Below are positions 34,328-42,406 of a stretch of 64,000 nucleotides of DNA, in pieces (the stretch's first letter is position 1; the number at the start of each line of letters is the position of its first letter). The notes beneath the pieces are model-generated. The model was not told the origin of the DNA. It saw only the letters and a list, made by a program, of their open reading frames with translations, and did not search any database. A program made the position numbers and the translations under genes. Source of the stretch: Nonlabens sp. Hel1_33_55 (GTDB lineage Bacteria > Bacteroidota > Bacteroidia > Flavobacteriales > Flavobacteriaceae); contig NZ_LT627735.1 of assembly GCF_900101765.1 (NCBI RefSeq), positions 2,573,501-2,637,500 on the forward strand, read 5' to 3'.

Positions 34328-34343
34328 CGCTTTCGCGAAAGCG
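34328..34343. repeat. Palindrome copy 14 (upstream of TPR gene)
   Basis: Perfect CGCTTTCGCGAAAGCG with the dyad extended to 24 bp by ATTT and AAAT, 37 bases before the ATG at 34380. Confidence 0.95.
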
Positions 34344-34379
34344 AAATTCATATCTTTTCTCGCTCATAACAAATAACTT

Positions 34380-35303
34380 ATGAAAAAAGTAAGCTCGATT
34401 ACCCTGATTTTTGGATTGACCGTGATGTTGGCTAGTGCCCAGGAAGAAGTATCGCAAACACCTGCTGAAGACGCTTGCGCGTGCATCGCCAATATTGATA
34501 TCAACGAGGATAAAAAAACGCAGAACGAGCAAATCAAGAAATGCATTAAAGATGCGATAATGTCAGATCAATTGTTCAATAAACTCTCTGGCGCATTGGA
34601 AAAAGCCAAGGATTCTACGGCAAACGGAGAAGATGTCAACATCACCATCAATGCAATGGAAGGTTATGAAAAGATTGAGCGTGAATTGATTGATGATTGC
34701 AAGGCACTCAACATACTACTTAATAATGCAAAACCTTCTAGTGTTAATTCTTATAGCGATAACGAGAAGGCGATGGAATACTACAATCAAGGCTATCAAG
34801 TGTATAATGCTGGTAATTTTGAGAAGGCTGTTGAATTGTATGGAAAGGCTGTAAAAGAAGATAAAGACTTTGCTTTTGCCTGGGATATGCTAGGCGTTTC
34901 ACACCGTCGATTAGATAATTATAAAGAAGCGATTAAGGCTTACAAGACCTCGCTTAAAGTTGATCCTTACGGTAGGATGCCATTACAAAATCTTCCTATC
35001 GTATACAGACTTGAAAAAGATTATGAAAAGGCAGCAAAAGCTTATCAAGAATTCATAAAACAATACCCCAACGATCCAGAAGGTTATTTTGGGCTATCAC
35101 AATGTGGGTTGCTTTTGAAGGATTATGAGCTTGCCGCTGACAATATCTTTCCTGCCTATAAAATGTATGCCGAGGTCAACTCTCCTTATAAGCAAGACGC
35201 TGAAAAGGTCCTAAGTGCAGTTTATCAAGGCATGAAAGAAAACGGAACGCTAGATAAGTTTAGGGAATACGCAGAAAAGCACAAGGTAGAGATCACAGAA
35301 TAA
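34380..35303 (+). CDS. Secreted TPR protein
   Basis: 307 residues with a signal peptide (1-20, TVMLASAQ). An N-terminal domain (about 30-110) has CACIA, KKCIKD and DDCKAL cysteines. Three or more tetratricopeptide repeats follow (about 125-240: AMEYYNQGYQVYNAGNFEKAVELYGKAV and following). It is probably periplasmic. Partners are unknown, but it lies in a run of envelope genes. Confidence 0.8.
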   Translation: MKKVSSITLIFGLTVMLASAQEEVSQTPAEDACACIANIDINEDKKTQNEQIKKCIKDAIMSDQLFNKLSGALEKAKDSTANGEDVNITINAMEGYEKIERELIDDCKALNILLNNAKPSSVNSYSDNEKAMEYYNQGYQVYNAGNFEKAVELYGKAVKEDKDFAFAWDMLGVSHRRLDNYKEAIKAYKTSLKVDPYGRMPLQNLPIVYRLEKDYEKAAKAYQEFIKQYPNDPEGYFGLSQCGLLLKDYELAADNIFPAYKMYAEVNSPYKQDAEKVLSAVYQGMKENGTLDKFREYAEKHKVEITE

Positions 35304-35339
35304 CTTGCCATAAAAATGGTACGTGCATAAATCCAAAAG

Positions 35340-35792
35340 ATGTTTTTGAGACAAGTCGGTTTCTTTTTGTGTGTGCTGTTAGTATTTAACAGCTGCACGC
35401 CATCCTTGAAAGAGGACGACAACCTTTTAGGTTGCTATAAATCGAGCCATGTCAAGAAATGGGAGCTGAGAGCACTGAAACGCTCTATTAATCCGCAAGC
35501 TATAGCAATGGGTCCTGCGTTGAACCTAATGGCAGAAAATAAGTTTATCTATGATTCTTGTGGTACTACTTACGAAGGCGATTGGATAAGAGAAGGAGAT
35601 TCGATATTCCTAAAATACACTTCTTATCATGTCAGAGCGCATCCTTGTGATGACACCGACCAAGAACATGCTGAAAAAACACCAGACGCTTTCTTCAAAT
35701 TTAAAATTACCGAGAGTTACCTAGTAGCCGCATTTGATGGTATTTCAGTTGATAAAAGAATGTGGATGCCTATGAAGAAATTTGAAAATTAA
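35340..35792 (+). CDS. Hypothetical lipoprotein
   Basis: 150 residues with a lipoprotein signal (CVLLVFNSC, Cys19). The body has GCYKSSHVKKWELRALK and the short beta segments NKFIYDSCGTTYEGDWIREGDSIFLKYTSY. These resemble a lipocalin-like or YkuD-unrelated small beta sandwich; no family is claimed. It follows the TPR gene by 36 bases. Confidence 0.65.
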   Translation: MFLRQVGFFLCVLLVFNSCTPSLKEDDNLLGCYKSSHVKKWELRALKRSINPQAIAMGPALNLMAENKFIYDSCGTTYEGDWIREGDSIFLKYTSYHVRAHPCDDTDQEHAEKTPDAFFKFKITESYLVAAFDGISVDKRMWMPMKKFEN

Positions 35793-35810
35793 TTCATTGA
35801 CCATAGGTCA

Positions 35811-35842
35811 TTGAGATAGTAGCACCAATCTATGTAAATTTG
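35811..35842 (+). promoter_or_regulatory. Promoter for the nucleotidyltransferase operon
   Basis: -33 TTG (35811-35813) and -7 TAAATTTG (35835-35842) are 21 bases apart. Start near 35849 gives a leader of about 50 bases. Confidence 0.65.
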
Positions 35843-35899
35843 TGGTCAGCTCATTAAACTAAAACAAGATTTCCACCTGCTCAGGAATAGTATTTGCCT

Positions 35900-36916
35900 A
35901 TGAAAATCATCGTACCCATGGCCGGTCGCGGCTCCAGATTAAGACCTCATTCTCTTACGGTTCCTAAGCCATTAATCCCTATTGCGAACAAACCCATCGT
36001 TCATAGATTGGTGCGTGACATCGCAAATATCTTGAGCGAGCCTATAGAAGAGATTGCTTTTATATTGGGTGACCCAGCATTTTTTGGTGATGAGGTCGTA
36101 AAAAGTCTAGAGGAGTTAGCCGAGAGCTTAGGTGCCAAAGCCAGTATCTACCGACAACTCGAACCACTTGGAACAGGCCACGCCATCATGTGTGCAGAGC
36201 CTTCGCTTTCTGGACCTGCCGTAGTAGCATATGCAGATACATTAATCAGAGCAAACTTTGAACTGGATCCAGCAGCAGATGCTGTGATCTGGACCAAAGA
36301 AGTGGATCAGCCAGAAGCTTATGGTGTGGTGAAACTTAATGATAAAGAAGAGATCACAGAATTGGTGGAGAAGCCCAAAGAATTTGTGAGCAATCAAGCC
36401 GTAATAGGTATCTACTACTTCAAAGAAATTGCAGACTTAAAAACGGAACTGCAATACGTCATCGACAACGAGATTATCAATGGCGGTGAATACCAAATCA
36501 ACGACGGTATTAAAAGATTAATGTCCAAAGGAAATATATTCAAGACCGGAACCGTTGATGAATGGATGGATTGTGGGAATAAGGAAGTTGCTATCGATAC
36601 CAACACACGTATCATGAAATTCATGGTCAAGGATGGCAGTGATGAGTTGGCTACAAAAGCGACAGTGGACAATTCAAATATCATTGAACCCTGCGTGATT
36701 GCAGACGATGTGGTAATCAAGAACTCCACAGTAGGACCACACGTGAGCATAGGCGCAGGAACCACAATAACAAATTGTAAGATCAGCAACAGTTTGATAC
36801 AAAACAATTCGGTAATAAGAAATGCAACCTTGGACGAGGCGATGATAGGTAATCACGTGAAGTACAACGGTAATTTTAAATACATCAGCATTGGCGATTA
36901 TTCTGTGATGGAATAA
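35900..36916 (+). CDS. Sugar-1-phosphate nucleotidyltransferase
   Basis: About 338 residues. The N-terminal catalytic domain (MKIIVPMAGRGSRLRPHSLTVPKPLIPIANKP) is that of glucose-1-phosphate thymidylyl- or uridylyl-type transferases. The C-terminus (about 255-338) is a left-handed beta-helix with hexapeptide repeats (VIADDVVIKNSTVGPHVSIGAGTTI). The exact nucleotide and sugar are not certain. It leads an operon with a TPR protein, a DUF4292 lipoprotein and an EnvC-like protein. Confidence 0.88.
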   Translation: MKIIVPMAGRGSRLRPHSLTVPKPLIPIANKPIVHRLVRDIANILSEPIEEIAFILGDPAFFGDEVVKSLEELAESLGAKASIYRQLEPLGTGHAIMCAEPSLSGPAVVAYADTLIRANFELDPAADAVIWTKEVDQPEAYGVVKLNDKEEITELVEKPKEFVSNQAVIGIYYFKEIADLKTELQYVIDNEIINGGEYQINDGIKRLMSKGNIFKTGTVDEWMDCGNKEVAIDTNTRIMKFMVKDGSDELATKATVDNSNIIEPCVIADDVVIKNSTVGPHVSIGAGTTITNCKISNSLIQNNSVIRNATLDEAMIGNHVKYNGNFKYISIGDYSVME

Positions 36917-36937
36917 TTGTTGAAGACTTAAACCCTT

Positions 36938-38296
36938 ATGAAGCACTTTTTGATCTTTGCCGTGTTATTTAGCTTTTCTGGTGCTTTTGCGCAAGAAGAG
37001 GTGGCAGCTATTGAGGTCAATGAAGATGATCTAGGTGAGGTTTCTGACGGTTTTAAAGAAAACTTTTTTGATGCGCTGTCAGAAAAGGCGCGTGAAAACC
37101 ACGATCGTGCGATTGAGAAACTGCTTATTTGTGAGCGACTTGAGCCTGATAATGGTGCCGTACAATTTGAGCTTGCAAAGAATTATATGGCGAGTAACGC
37201 TTTCGCGAAAGCGGAAACCTCATTACTCAATGCCATCAAAATCTCTGGTGATCGAGAATGGTTGCTGGACACCTTGAATGAGGTCTACAACCGCCAGCAA
37301 GAATTCGAAAAGGCTGTTGCCATACTTGAGAAGCTCGCAAAAATCAATGAGGATTACGAGGAATTGTTGCCAGTAGCTTATTTGCGTGTAAATAACTCGG
37401 CCAAGGCTCTGGAATCCATTAAATCTTTGGATCGTAAACTAGGCAGCAATACAGAACGTACCGCACTCAAAAACCGTCTGGAGCAAAATCAGCAACAAAA
37501 AGAAATAGTCTCTGACAATCTTGATGTTCTCGAGGAGCAACTTGCCACAAATCCCAAAAATGAGCAGATCTATATCAAATTGATCTACGGTTACAGCCGT
37601 CTGAACAACATGGAGAAAATGCTGGAGTTTGCAGAGAAGCTGGAAGAAGAATTGCCTGAAAGCGATAAGGCCCAGTTGGCGCTTTATAAGATATATCTGG
37701 AGAACGGTGATGTTGATAAAGGTCTTGAAAGCATGAATCGTGTGTTTGAATCCAGCCAGCTGGAGACGGTTTCCAAAACTGAGGTACTCAAGGATTTTAT
37801 CCAGACATCGACTACTAATCCTGCGCTGCAATCCTTATTGGAGAATGTCATTGAAGATTTTTCCAGCAATGTGGAAGATCTGGAAGCCTACAAGGTTTTG
37901 GCGAGTTATTTCAAACAGGAAAAACAGCTGCAGGCGGCATTAAAATTTTATGAGTTGGGTATGGAACTAAACGATCAGGATTTTGAATTGATAAAGAATA
38001 CGGCACTGCTGTATCTGGATACGGGCGCTTTCGCGAAAGCGGAACAACTTTCCAGCAATGCTCTAGAAAGTTATCCATCGCAACCTTTATTATACCTCAT
38101 TAACGGTGCGGCACTCAACCAAACTGGAGATGCCAAAAAAGCGCTGGTACAGTTAGACACAGGTTTGTCCTATTTGCTGGATGAACCACAACTGGAACGT
38201 GATCTGTACGGTCAGTTAGCGATTGCCTACGAAAAACTGGGCGACAACAAAAAAGCAGCCGATGCGAGAGCAAAAATGAAGGCAATCTCAAACTAA
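36938..38296 (+). CDS. Secreted TPR protein
   Basis: 452 residues with a signal peptide (1-18, FSGAFAQ) and about ten tetratricopeptide repeats through the whole body. Two palindrome copies (15 and 16) lie in the gene and both encode AFAKAE inside repeats (ASNAFAKAETSL and DTGAFAKAEQLS). The reading is close to the TPR consensus at that spot, so the sites fit the protein without loss. The next gene begins 6 bases after its stop, so they are co-transcribed. It probably acts in the periplasm. Confidence 0.85.
   Translation: MKHFLIFAVLFSFSGAFAQEEVAAIEVNEDDLGEVSDGFKENFFDALSEKARENHDRAIEKLLICERLEPDNGAVQFELAKNYMASNAFAKAETSLLNAIKISGDREWLLDTLNEVYNRQQEFEKAVAILEKLAKINEDYEELLPVAYLRVNNSAKALESIKSLDRKLGSNTERTALKNRLEQNQQQKEIVSDNLDVLEEQLATNPKNEQIYIKLIYGYSRLNNMEKMLEFAEKLEEELPESDKAQLALYKIYLENGDVDKGLESMNRVFESSQLETVSKTEVLKDFIQTSTTNPALQSLLENVIEDFSSNVEDLEAYKVLASYFKQEKQLQAALKFYELGMELNDQDFELIKNTALLYLDTGAFAKAEQLSSNALESYPSQPLLYLINGAALNQTGDAKKALVQLDTGLSYLLDEPQLERDLYGQLAIAYEKLGDNKKAADARAKMKAISN
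37198..37213. repeat. Palindrome copy 15 (in TPR gene)
   Basis: Perfect CGCTTTCGCGAAAGCG, read as AFAKA in a TPR helix. Confidence 0.95.
38026..38041. repeat. Palindrome copy 16 (in TPR gene)
   Basis: Perfect CGCTTTCGCGAAAGCG, read as AFAKA in another TPR helix of the same gene, 828 bases from copy 15. Confidence 0.95.
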
Positions 38297-38302
38297 AATA
38301 AG

Positions 38303-39055
38303 ATGATGAAAAGAATATATGGACTGGCGCTGGCGATGATACTTATCTCATGTGGTGGCTCCCAAAAGGCAACTGAAAATGCTGTAACTACTGCTGCAGC
38401 CACAAAGATTATTAAATCACACAACGCTGCTGCGATTAACTTCAATACGTTACAATCGAGGTTGGGCGTGAAATATCAAGATGAAAATCAGTCGCAATCG
38501 GTTACTGTGGACTTGCGCATTGAAAAAGGAAAACAGATCTGGATGAGCGCCAGAGTGTTGGGATTCACCGTTGCAAAAGTGTATATCACACCAGACCGTG
38601 TACAGTTCTATGAAAAGATACAGAAACGATCCTTTGACGGTGATTTTAAGTTGATTTCAAGATTCCTTGGAGAAGAGTTGAACTACGCACAGCTAGAGAA
38701 TTTATTGTTGGGTCAAGCGATTGAGCCATTAAATAATCTAGATTATGCCGTTGTGGATAATCAATATCAGTTTAGAAAAGAAGGCGTGATTGCTAGGTTA
38801 TTTTCATTGCGACCGGCCGACTTCAAAATGGCGCAGCAGTCGATTAGAAAACCATCAGAGAACACGACCCTAGATGTAAAATATTTGACATACCAAACCG
38901 TTGATAGTAAGGTGCTTCCAGAGGAAATTACTATCAATGCAAATGCACAGGGAAAATTGGTCCAGGTAGAATTGGATCTCAAAAATGTAGAATTTGATCA
39001 GAACTTGAGTTTCCCTTTTGAGATGCCGTCAGGTTACAACCAAATGAAGTTTTAA
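38303..39055 (+). CDS. DUF4292 lipoprotein
   Basis: 250 residues with a lipoprotein signal (AMILISC, Cys17). The body matches, from memory, the DUF4292 family, whose fold resembles the LolA/LolB lipoprotein carriers (LRIEKGKQIWMSARVLGFTVAKVYITPDRVQFYEK). An outer-membrane lipid or lipoprotein binding role is thus possible. Its TAA shares its last base with the next ATG. Confidence 0.85.
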   Translation: MMKRIYGLALAMILISCGGSQKATENAVTTAAATKIIKSHNAAAINFNTLQSRLGVKYQDENQSQSVTVDLRIEKGKQIWMSARVLGFTVAKVYITPDRVQFYEKIQKRSFDGDFKLISRFLGEELNYAQLENLLLGQAIEPLNNLDYAVVDNQYQFRKEGVIARLFSLRPADFKMAQQSIRKPSENTTLDVKYLTYQTVDSKVLPEEITINANAQGKLVQVELDLKNVEFDQNLSFPFEMPSGYNQMKF

Positions 39056-40254
39056 TGAAGTCATTATTATACACGGTATTTTTTCTGGCATGTGTTGCAG
39101 TAAACGCACAATCAGAAAAAGCACGATTGGAACAGCAACGCGCTGCCGTTCAAGCAGAGATTAATCAGTTTGATAAATTACTGACTGGTGCTAAAAAAGA
39201 GGGTAGATCAGTACTTTCTCAAGTTCAGGCCATCGATGCCAAAATCTCCAAAACTCAGGAGATCATTAATATCACCAACAAGCAGGCAAACTTGATTACT
39301 CGCAGCATCGATACCAATGCAGAAGAGATCAAAGTTCTCAACGCAGAAATCAAGGAGCTTAAACAGGACTATGCAGAAATGATCGTCAAGTCCTACAAGG
39401 CTAAAAACGATCAAAGCAGATTGATGTTCCTGTTGTCATCAGAAAACTTTCTGCAAGCCTATAAACGTGTACAATATCTAAATGCTTACGCAGATTATCG
39501 CAAGAAACAAGCGGACGAGATCACCGTTAAAAGCAACACACTCGCAGACAAAAATGCGGAACTTGAAAAGGAAAAAGCCCAGAAAAAGGAAATACTGGTT
39601 GCCAATGAAAAGCTGCGTAATGAACTTAAGGATGATAAATCAGAGCAGGTAGTTCTTCTTGATGAAGTAAAGAAAAACGAAAAGAAATATGCCGCCGAGA
39701 TTCGCACCAAAGCAAGAGAACGAGACAAGATAGATCGCGAAATACGTAAGATCATTGAGGCTGATATTGCAGCGTCTAATAAAGGAAAAGTAGGAGCTAC
39801 AAAAGGTAAATTCTTCCTAACTCCAGAAGCCAAGGAACTCGCCAGAAACTTCCAGAACAACCGTGGTAAATTACCATGGCCCGTAGCAGAAGGTGTGATC
39901 ACGAGACGTTACGGAGTACAGCCGCATCCTGTTTTGAGGAATCTCCCTATACAAAGTAGCGGCTATCGATTCCAGACACCTAATGGCGCCAGAGCCAGAG
40001 CCGTGTTTGACGGTGAGGTAGTTCAGATTGTAAAGGCAAACAACGGGATATTGATGGTGCACGTTCGCCATGGTAATTTCACGACCAGCTATGGGAATCT
40101 GAAAAATGTAAGTGTTAGAAAAGGTCAAAAGATCAATACTTTGACCCAACTGGGCGAGATTTTCACAGACCGCGACGGCATCACAGAATTACACTTTGCC
40201 ATTCTGGAAGAAACCAGTACACAAGATCCAGCTCGCTGGTTGTTAAGTAAGTAA
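39055..40254 (+). CDS. EnvC-like murein hydrolase activator (degenerate LytM domain)
   Basis: 399 residues: a signal peptide (about 1-19), a long coiled coil (about 20-245, full of Lys, Glu and Gln) and a C-terminal LytM domain (about 275-399). The zinc ligands are missing: the HxxxD position reads SSGYRFQT and the HxH position reads ELHFAIL. The layout and the lost ligands match EnvC, which does not cut peptidoglycan but activates amidases at the division site. Gene order with DUF4292 is typical of flavobacteria. Confidence 0.88.
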   Translation: MKSLLYTVFFLACVAVNAQSEKARLEQQRAAVQAEINQFDKLLTGAKKEGRSVLSQVQAIDAKISKTQEIINITNKQANLITRSIDTNAEEIKVLNAEIKELKQDYAEMIVKSYKAKNDQSRLMFLLSSENFLQAYKRVQYLNAYADYRKKQADEITVKSNTLADKNAELEKEKAQKKEILVANEKLRNELKDDKSEQVVLLDEVKKNEKKYAAEIRTKARERDKIDREIRKIIEADIAASNKGKVGATKGKFFLTPEAKELARNFQNNRGKLPWPVAEGVITRRYGVQPHPVLRNLPIQSSGYRFQTPNGARARAVFDGEVVQIVKANNGILMVHVRHGNFTTSYGNLKNVSVRKGQKINTLTQLGEIFTDRDGITELHFAILEETSTQDPARWLLSK

Positions 40255-40274
40255 AATTCTAACAGTTGTATTTT

Positions 40275-40382
40275 GGGCGTTCCCAGAATCTTTTGCCATC
40301 GCTCAAGATTCTGGTCGGGCTTTATGCTACAATTCCTCGCTTGCTGCGCCGCTGCGGGATTTTCACTTCAATCCCTAACGCT
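40275..40382. repeat. REP-like folded element, copy 2
   Basis: It starts GGGCGTTCCC and ends CAATCCCTAACGC, and shares GGTCGGGCTTT and CACTTCAATCCC with copy 1 at 27661. The inner arms differ but still pair: CCAGAATCTT with AAGATTCTGG, and CTCGC with the GCGGG side. It fills most of the 279-base gap between the EnvC-like gene and the thioesterase; the rest of the gap holds nothing recognised. Confidence 0.78.
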
Positions 40383-40533
40383 TTATGGCAATCATTGTAG
40401 ATAAAGTAGGACTTGAGCATAGTAAGATTCTTTAATCAAGTTCAAGTCATCTAACAGGAAAAGATCAGCATTTACCTATATAGAATACGATAAATAATCG
40501 TGTGCGTTATTTGCAAAAGTTGATGACAGTGTC

Positions 40534-41043
40534 TTATTCAAATAGCGCTTTTAATTCCGTAGCGTCTTTTGCTTTCATTTTGCCGGCAAGAACAAGGCTT
40601 AATTGTTTGCGGCGCAATGCTGCGTCATAACGTTCTTTTTCCTCTTCGGTTTCTGGGTGAATTGGTGGAATGGTTACGGGTCTACCGGTATCATCCACAG
40701 CTACGAAAGAATAAATGGCTTCGTTGGCTTTGGCACGATCACCGCTTTCACGATCCTCGATCCAGACATCCATATAAACTTCCATGGAAGATTTAAAGGC
40801 CCTAGACACTTGTGCTTCAATTGTCACTACACTTCCCAGGGGAACGCTGCGGTTAAAGGCAACATGGTTTACAGATGCTGTTACCACAATACGACGACAG
40901 TGACGTCTTGCGGCAATACTTGCTGCACGGTCCATACGCGCCAGCAACTCACCACCAAATAGATTTTGTAACGGGTTGGTCTCACTAGGCAATACAAGAT
41001 CTGTAACCGTGGTAAAAGACTTTCTAGGCGTCAACTGTTCCAT
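40534..41043 (-). CDS. Acyl-CoA thioesterase (hotdog fold)
   Basis: 169 residues of the acyl-CoA hydrolase (YciA/BACH-like) hotdog family. NPLQNLFGGELLARMDRAASIAARRHC holds the conserved hydrolase segment, and VNHVAFNRSVPLGSVVTIEAQV follows. It hydrolyses fatty acyl-CoA esters; chain preference is unknown. Confidence 0.88.
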   Translation of the reverse strand: MEQLTPRKSFTTVTDLVLPSETNPLQNLFGGELLARMDRAASIAARRHCRRIVVTASVNHVAFNRSVPLGSVVTIEAQVSRAFKSSMEVYMDVWIEDRESGDRAKANEAIYSFVAVDDTGRPVTIPPIHPETEEEKERYDAALRRKQLSLVLAGKMKAKDATELKALFE

Positions 41044-41056
41044 GTCAAATTTTTTG

Positions 41057-41090
41057 CAAAGGTAATCCCAGCAAAGGGATTGCAGGCAAA
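41057..41090 (-). promoter_or_regulatory. Promoter for the thioesterase gene
   Basis: On the minus strand -7 TACCTTTG (41057-41064) and a -33 TTTG (41087-41090) are 22 bases apart. Start near 41051 leaves about 7 bases before the ATG at 41043. Confidence 0.55.
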
Positions 41091-41138
41091 CATTCCCAAC
41101 CGTAAGCTTTATTTAACTATTTGGAAACCCGTCATGTC

Positions 41139-41789
41139 TCATTCGTATTTATTCATGACCCCAAAATCAAATGGTGTCCATAGGGCTGCTTTGAGTCCGC
41201 TTTCGCGAAAGCAGGAATTCACCCAACTGTTGCACGTATGATGGAATGAATAACTACCACGAGCTTTGTAGAAATCATCTTTTACGGTATAACCCACATC
41301 CGGAACGAGTTGCTTGTTACCACTGGCATCTAATCGGAAAGTTTGCTGGATATAATTATTTACTGCCTGTAATTCTTGATCGTTCAGTTGCACTGGAACC
41401 CAAGCGCTGTTTTTGCGAGAATATCGGTTAATATGTAATAAAGTAGAGTTTTTCAGAAATGCAGCATTTACTGCTGTTCCCAGTGTCAAATCGCTCCATT
41501 GTGGCGTATTGATATAGAAATTCTCCTCGCCCCAACCTATGCCAAAATAGGAATCTGCTGGTGTTTTTTTAAGACCGTTCAATAAGTGATCATCCATCAA
41601 TTCAAGCGGCATAACAATGTCTAGATGTACACCATTTGTAGAAAGGTAAATAGTATGGGAATCTGTCGCCTGAACAGAATCAGAATTGACGGGAATGGCG
41701 GTAAGAACCAGAGAAACAAGCAAGTAAACCACTGGTATCGCGATGAGGAACAGCAATAGCTTGAGCAGCAATTTTAAGAGCTTTTTCAT
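41139..41789 (-). CDS. TIGR02117/DUF2459 family protein
   Basis: 216 residues. An N-terminal membrane helix (about 5-30) is followed by a periplasmic domain with HTIYLSTNGVHLDIVMPL, YFGIGWGEENFYINTPQWSD and HTCNSWVNSCFRESGL. The Cys, His and Asn pattern of the last part hints at a papain-like or NlpC-like domain, but no activity is established. The start overlaps the GNAT gene stop by four bases. A degenerate palindrome (copy 17) encodes FRES next to the NSC motif. Confidence 0.8.
   Translation of the reverse strand: MKKLLKLLLKLLLFLIAIPVVYLLVSLVLTAIPVNSDSVQATDSHTIYLSTNGVHLDIVMPLELMDDHLLNGLKKTPADSYFGIGWGEENFYINTPQWSDLTLGTAVNAAFLKNSTLLHINRYSRKNSAWVPVQLNDQELQAVNNYIQQTFRLDASGNKQLVPDVGYTVKDDFYKARGSYSFHHTCNSWVNSCFRESGLKAALWTPFDFGVMNKYE
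41198..41213. repeat. Palindrome copy 17 (one mismatch, in DUF2459 gene)
   Basis: CGCTTTCGCGAAAGCA differs from the palindrome only in the last base. It is read in the RFRES frame. Confidence 0.85.
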
Positions 41790-42346
41790 TTATGGTTATT
41801 TTCCCAGTTTTCTCTTTGCTGTGAGTAAACGTGAAAGGACTCACTCTTTTCTGCAATAAAAGTTTTTTCTAAAAGCATCTCATTCTTAATCGCCACCTTG
41901 ATGGAAGGATGATTATCTATATGAATCATTGAGACTACGGAACAGCCAAAATCAAGATCATAGGAATTCTGGAATCCATAGTTTTTCGCCGCCGCTGCCG
42001 CTTCTATGGCAAATCCTTTTCCCCAATAATTGGGAAGTAAAGAATACCCAACTTCTAAACGTGTATCGCCATCAATTTCTTGGACTAGCAATCCACACAT
42101 ACCAATAAATCCTCCTGAATCCTTATTTTCCAATACGCACAAACCACCGCGATTTTCTTGGTAACGCGTTAATGTCTTGTCGATCCAGAATTCGCACAAA
42201 TCTTCCTTAGATTTTGAAGCATCTAAAAACAAATGCGAATAACTAGCCGTTAAATCAAAAAACGGAAGCCAAGCCTTAAAATCAGAATGTTGCAACAACC
42301 TAAATCGCAGCCTTTCAGTTTCTAGGTTTTGAATTAAATATTTCAT
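41786..42346 (-). CDS. GNAT family N-acetyltransferase
   Basis: 186 residues of the RimJ/RimL-like GNAT type, acetylating an amine from acetyl-CoA. ETERLRFRLLQHSDFKAWLPFF opens the fold, and the CoA-binding segment is LLPNYWGKGFAIEAAAAAKNYGF, although the usual RxxGxG/A is less clear. The acceptor is unknown. It overlaps the next gene by four bases. Confidence 0.85.
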   Translation of the reverse strand: MKYLIQNLETERLRFRLLQHSDFKAWLPFFDLTASYSHLFLDASKSKEDLCEFWIDKTLTRYQENRGGLCVLENKDSGGFIGMCGLLVQEIDGDTRLEVGYSLLPNYWGKGFAIEAAAAAKNYGFQNSYDLDFGCSVVSMIHIDNHPSIKVAIKNEMLLEKTFIAEKSESFHVYSQQRENWENNHK

Positions 42347-42406
42347 GTTAGCATAAAGAAGTCGTCCAAATCAATGGAGTTCACTAGCCATGAAGATAAG
42401 AGGAAT

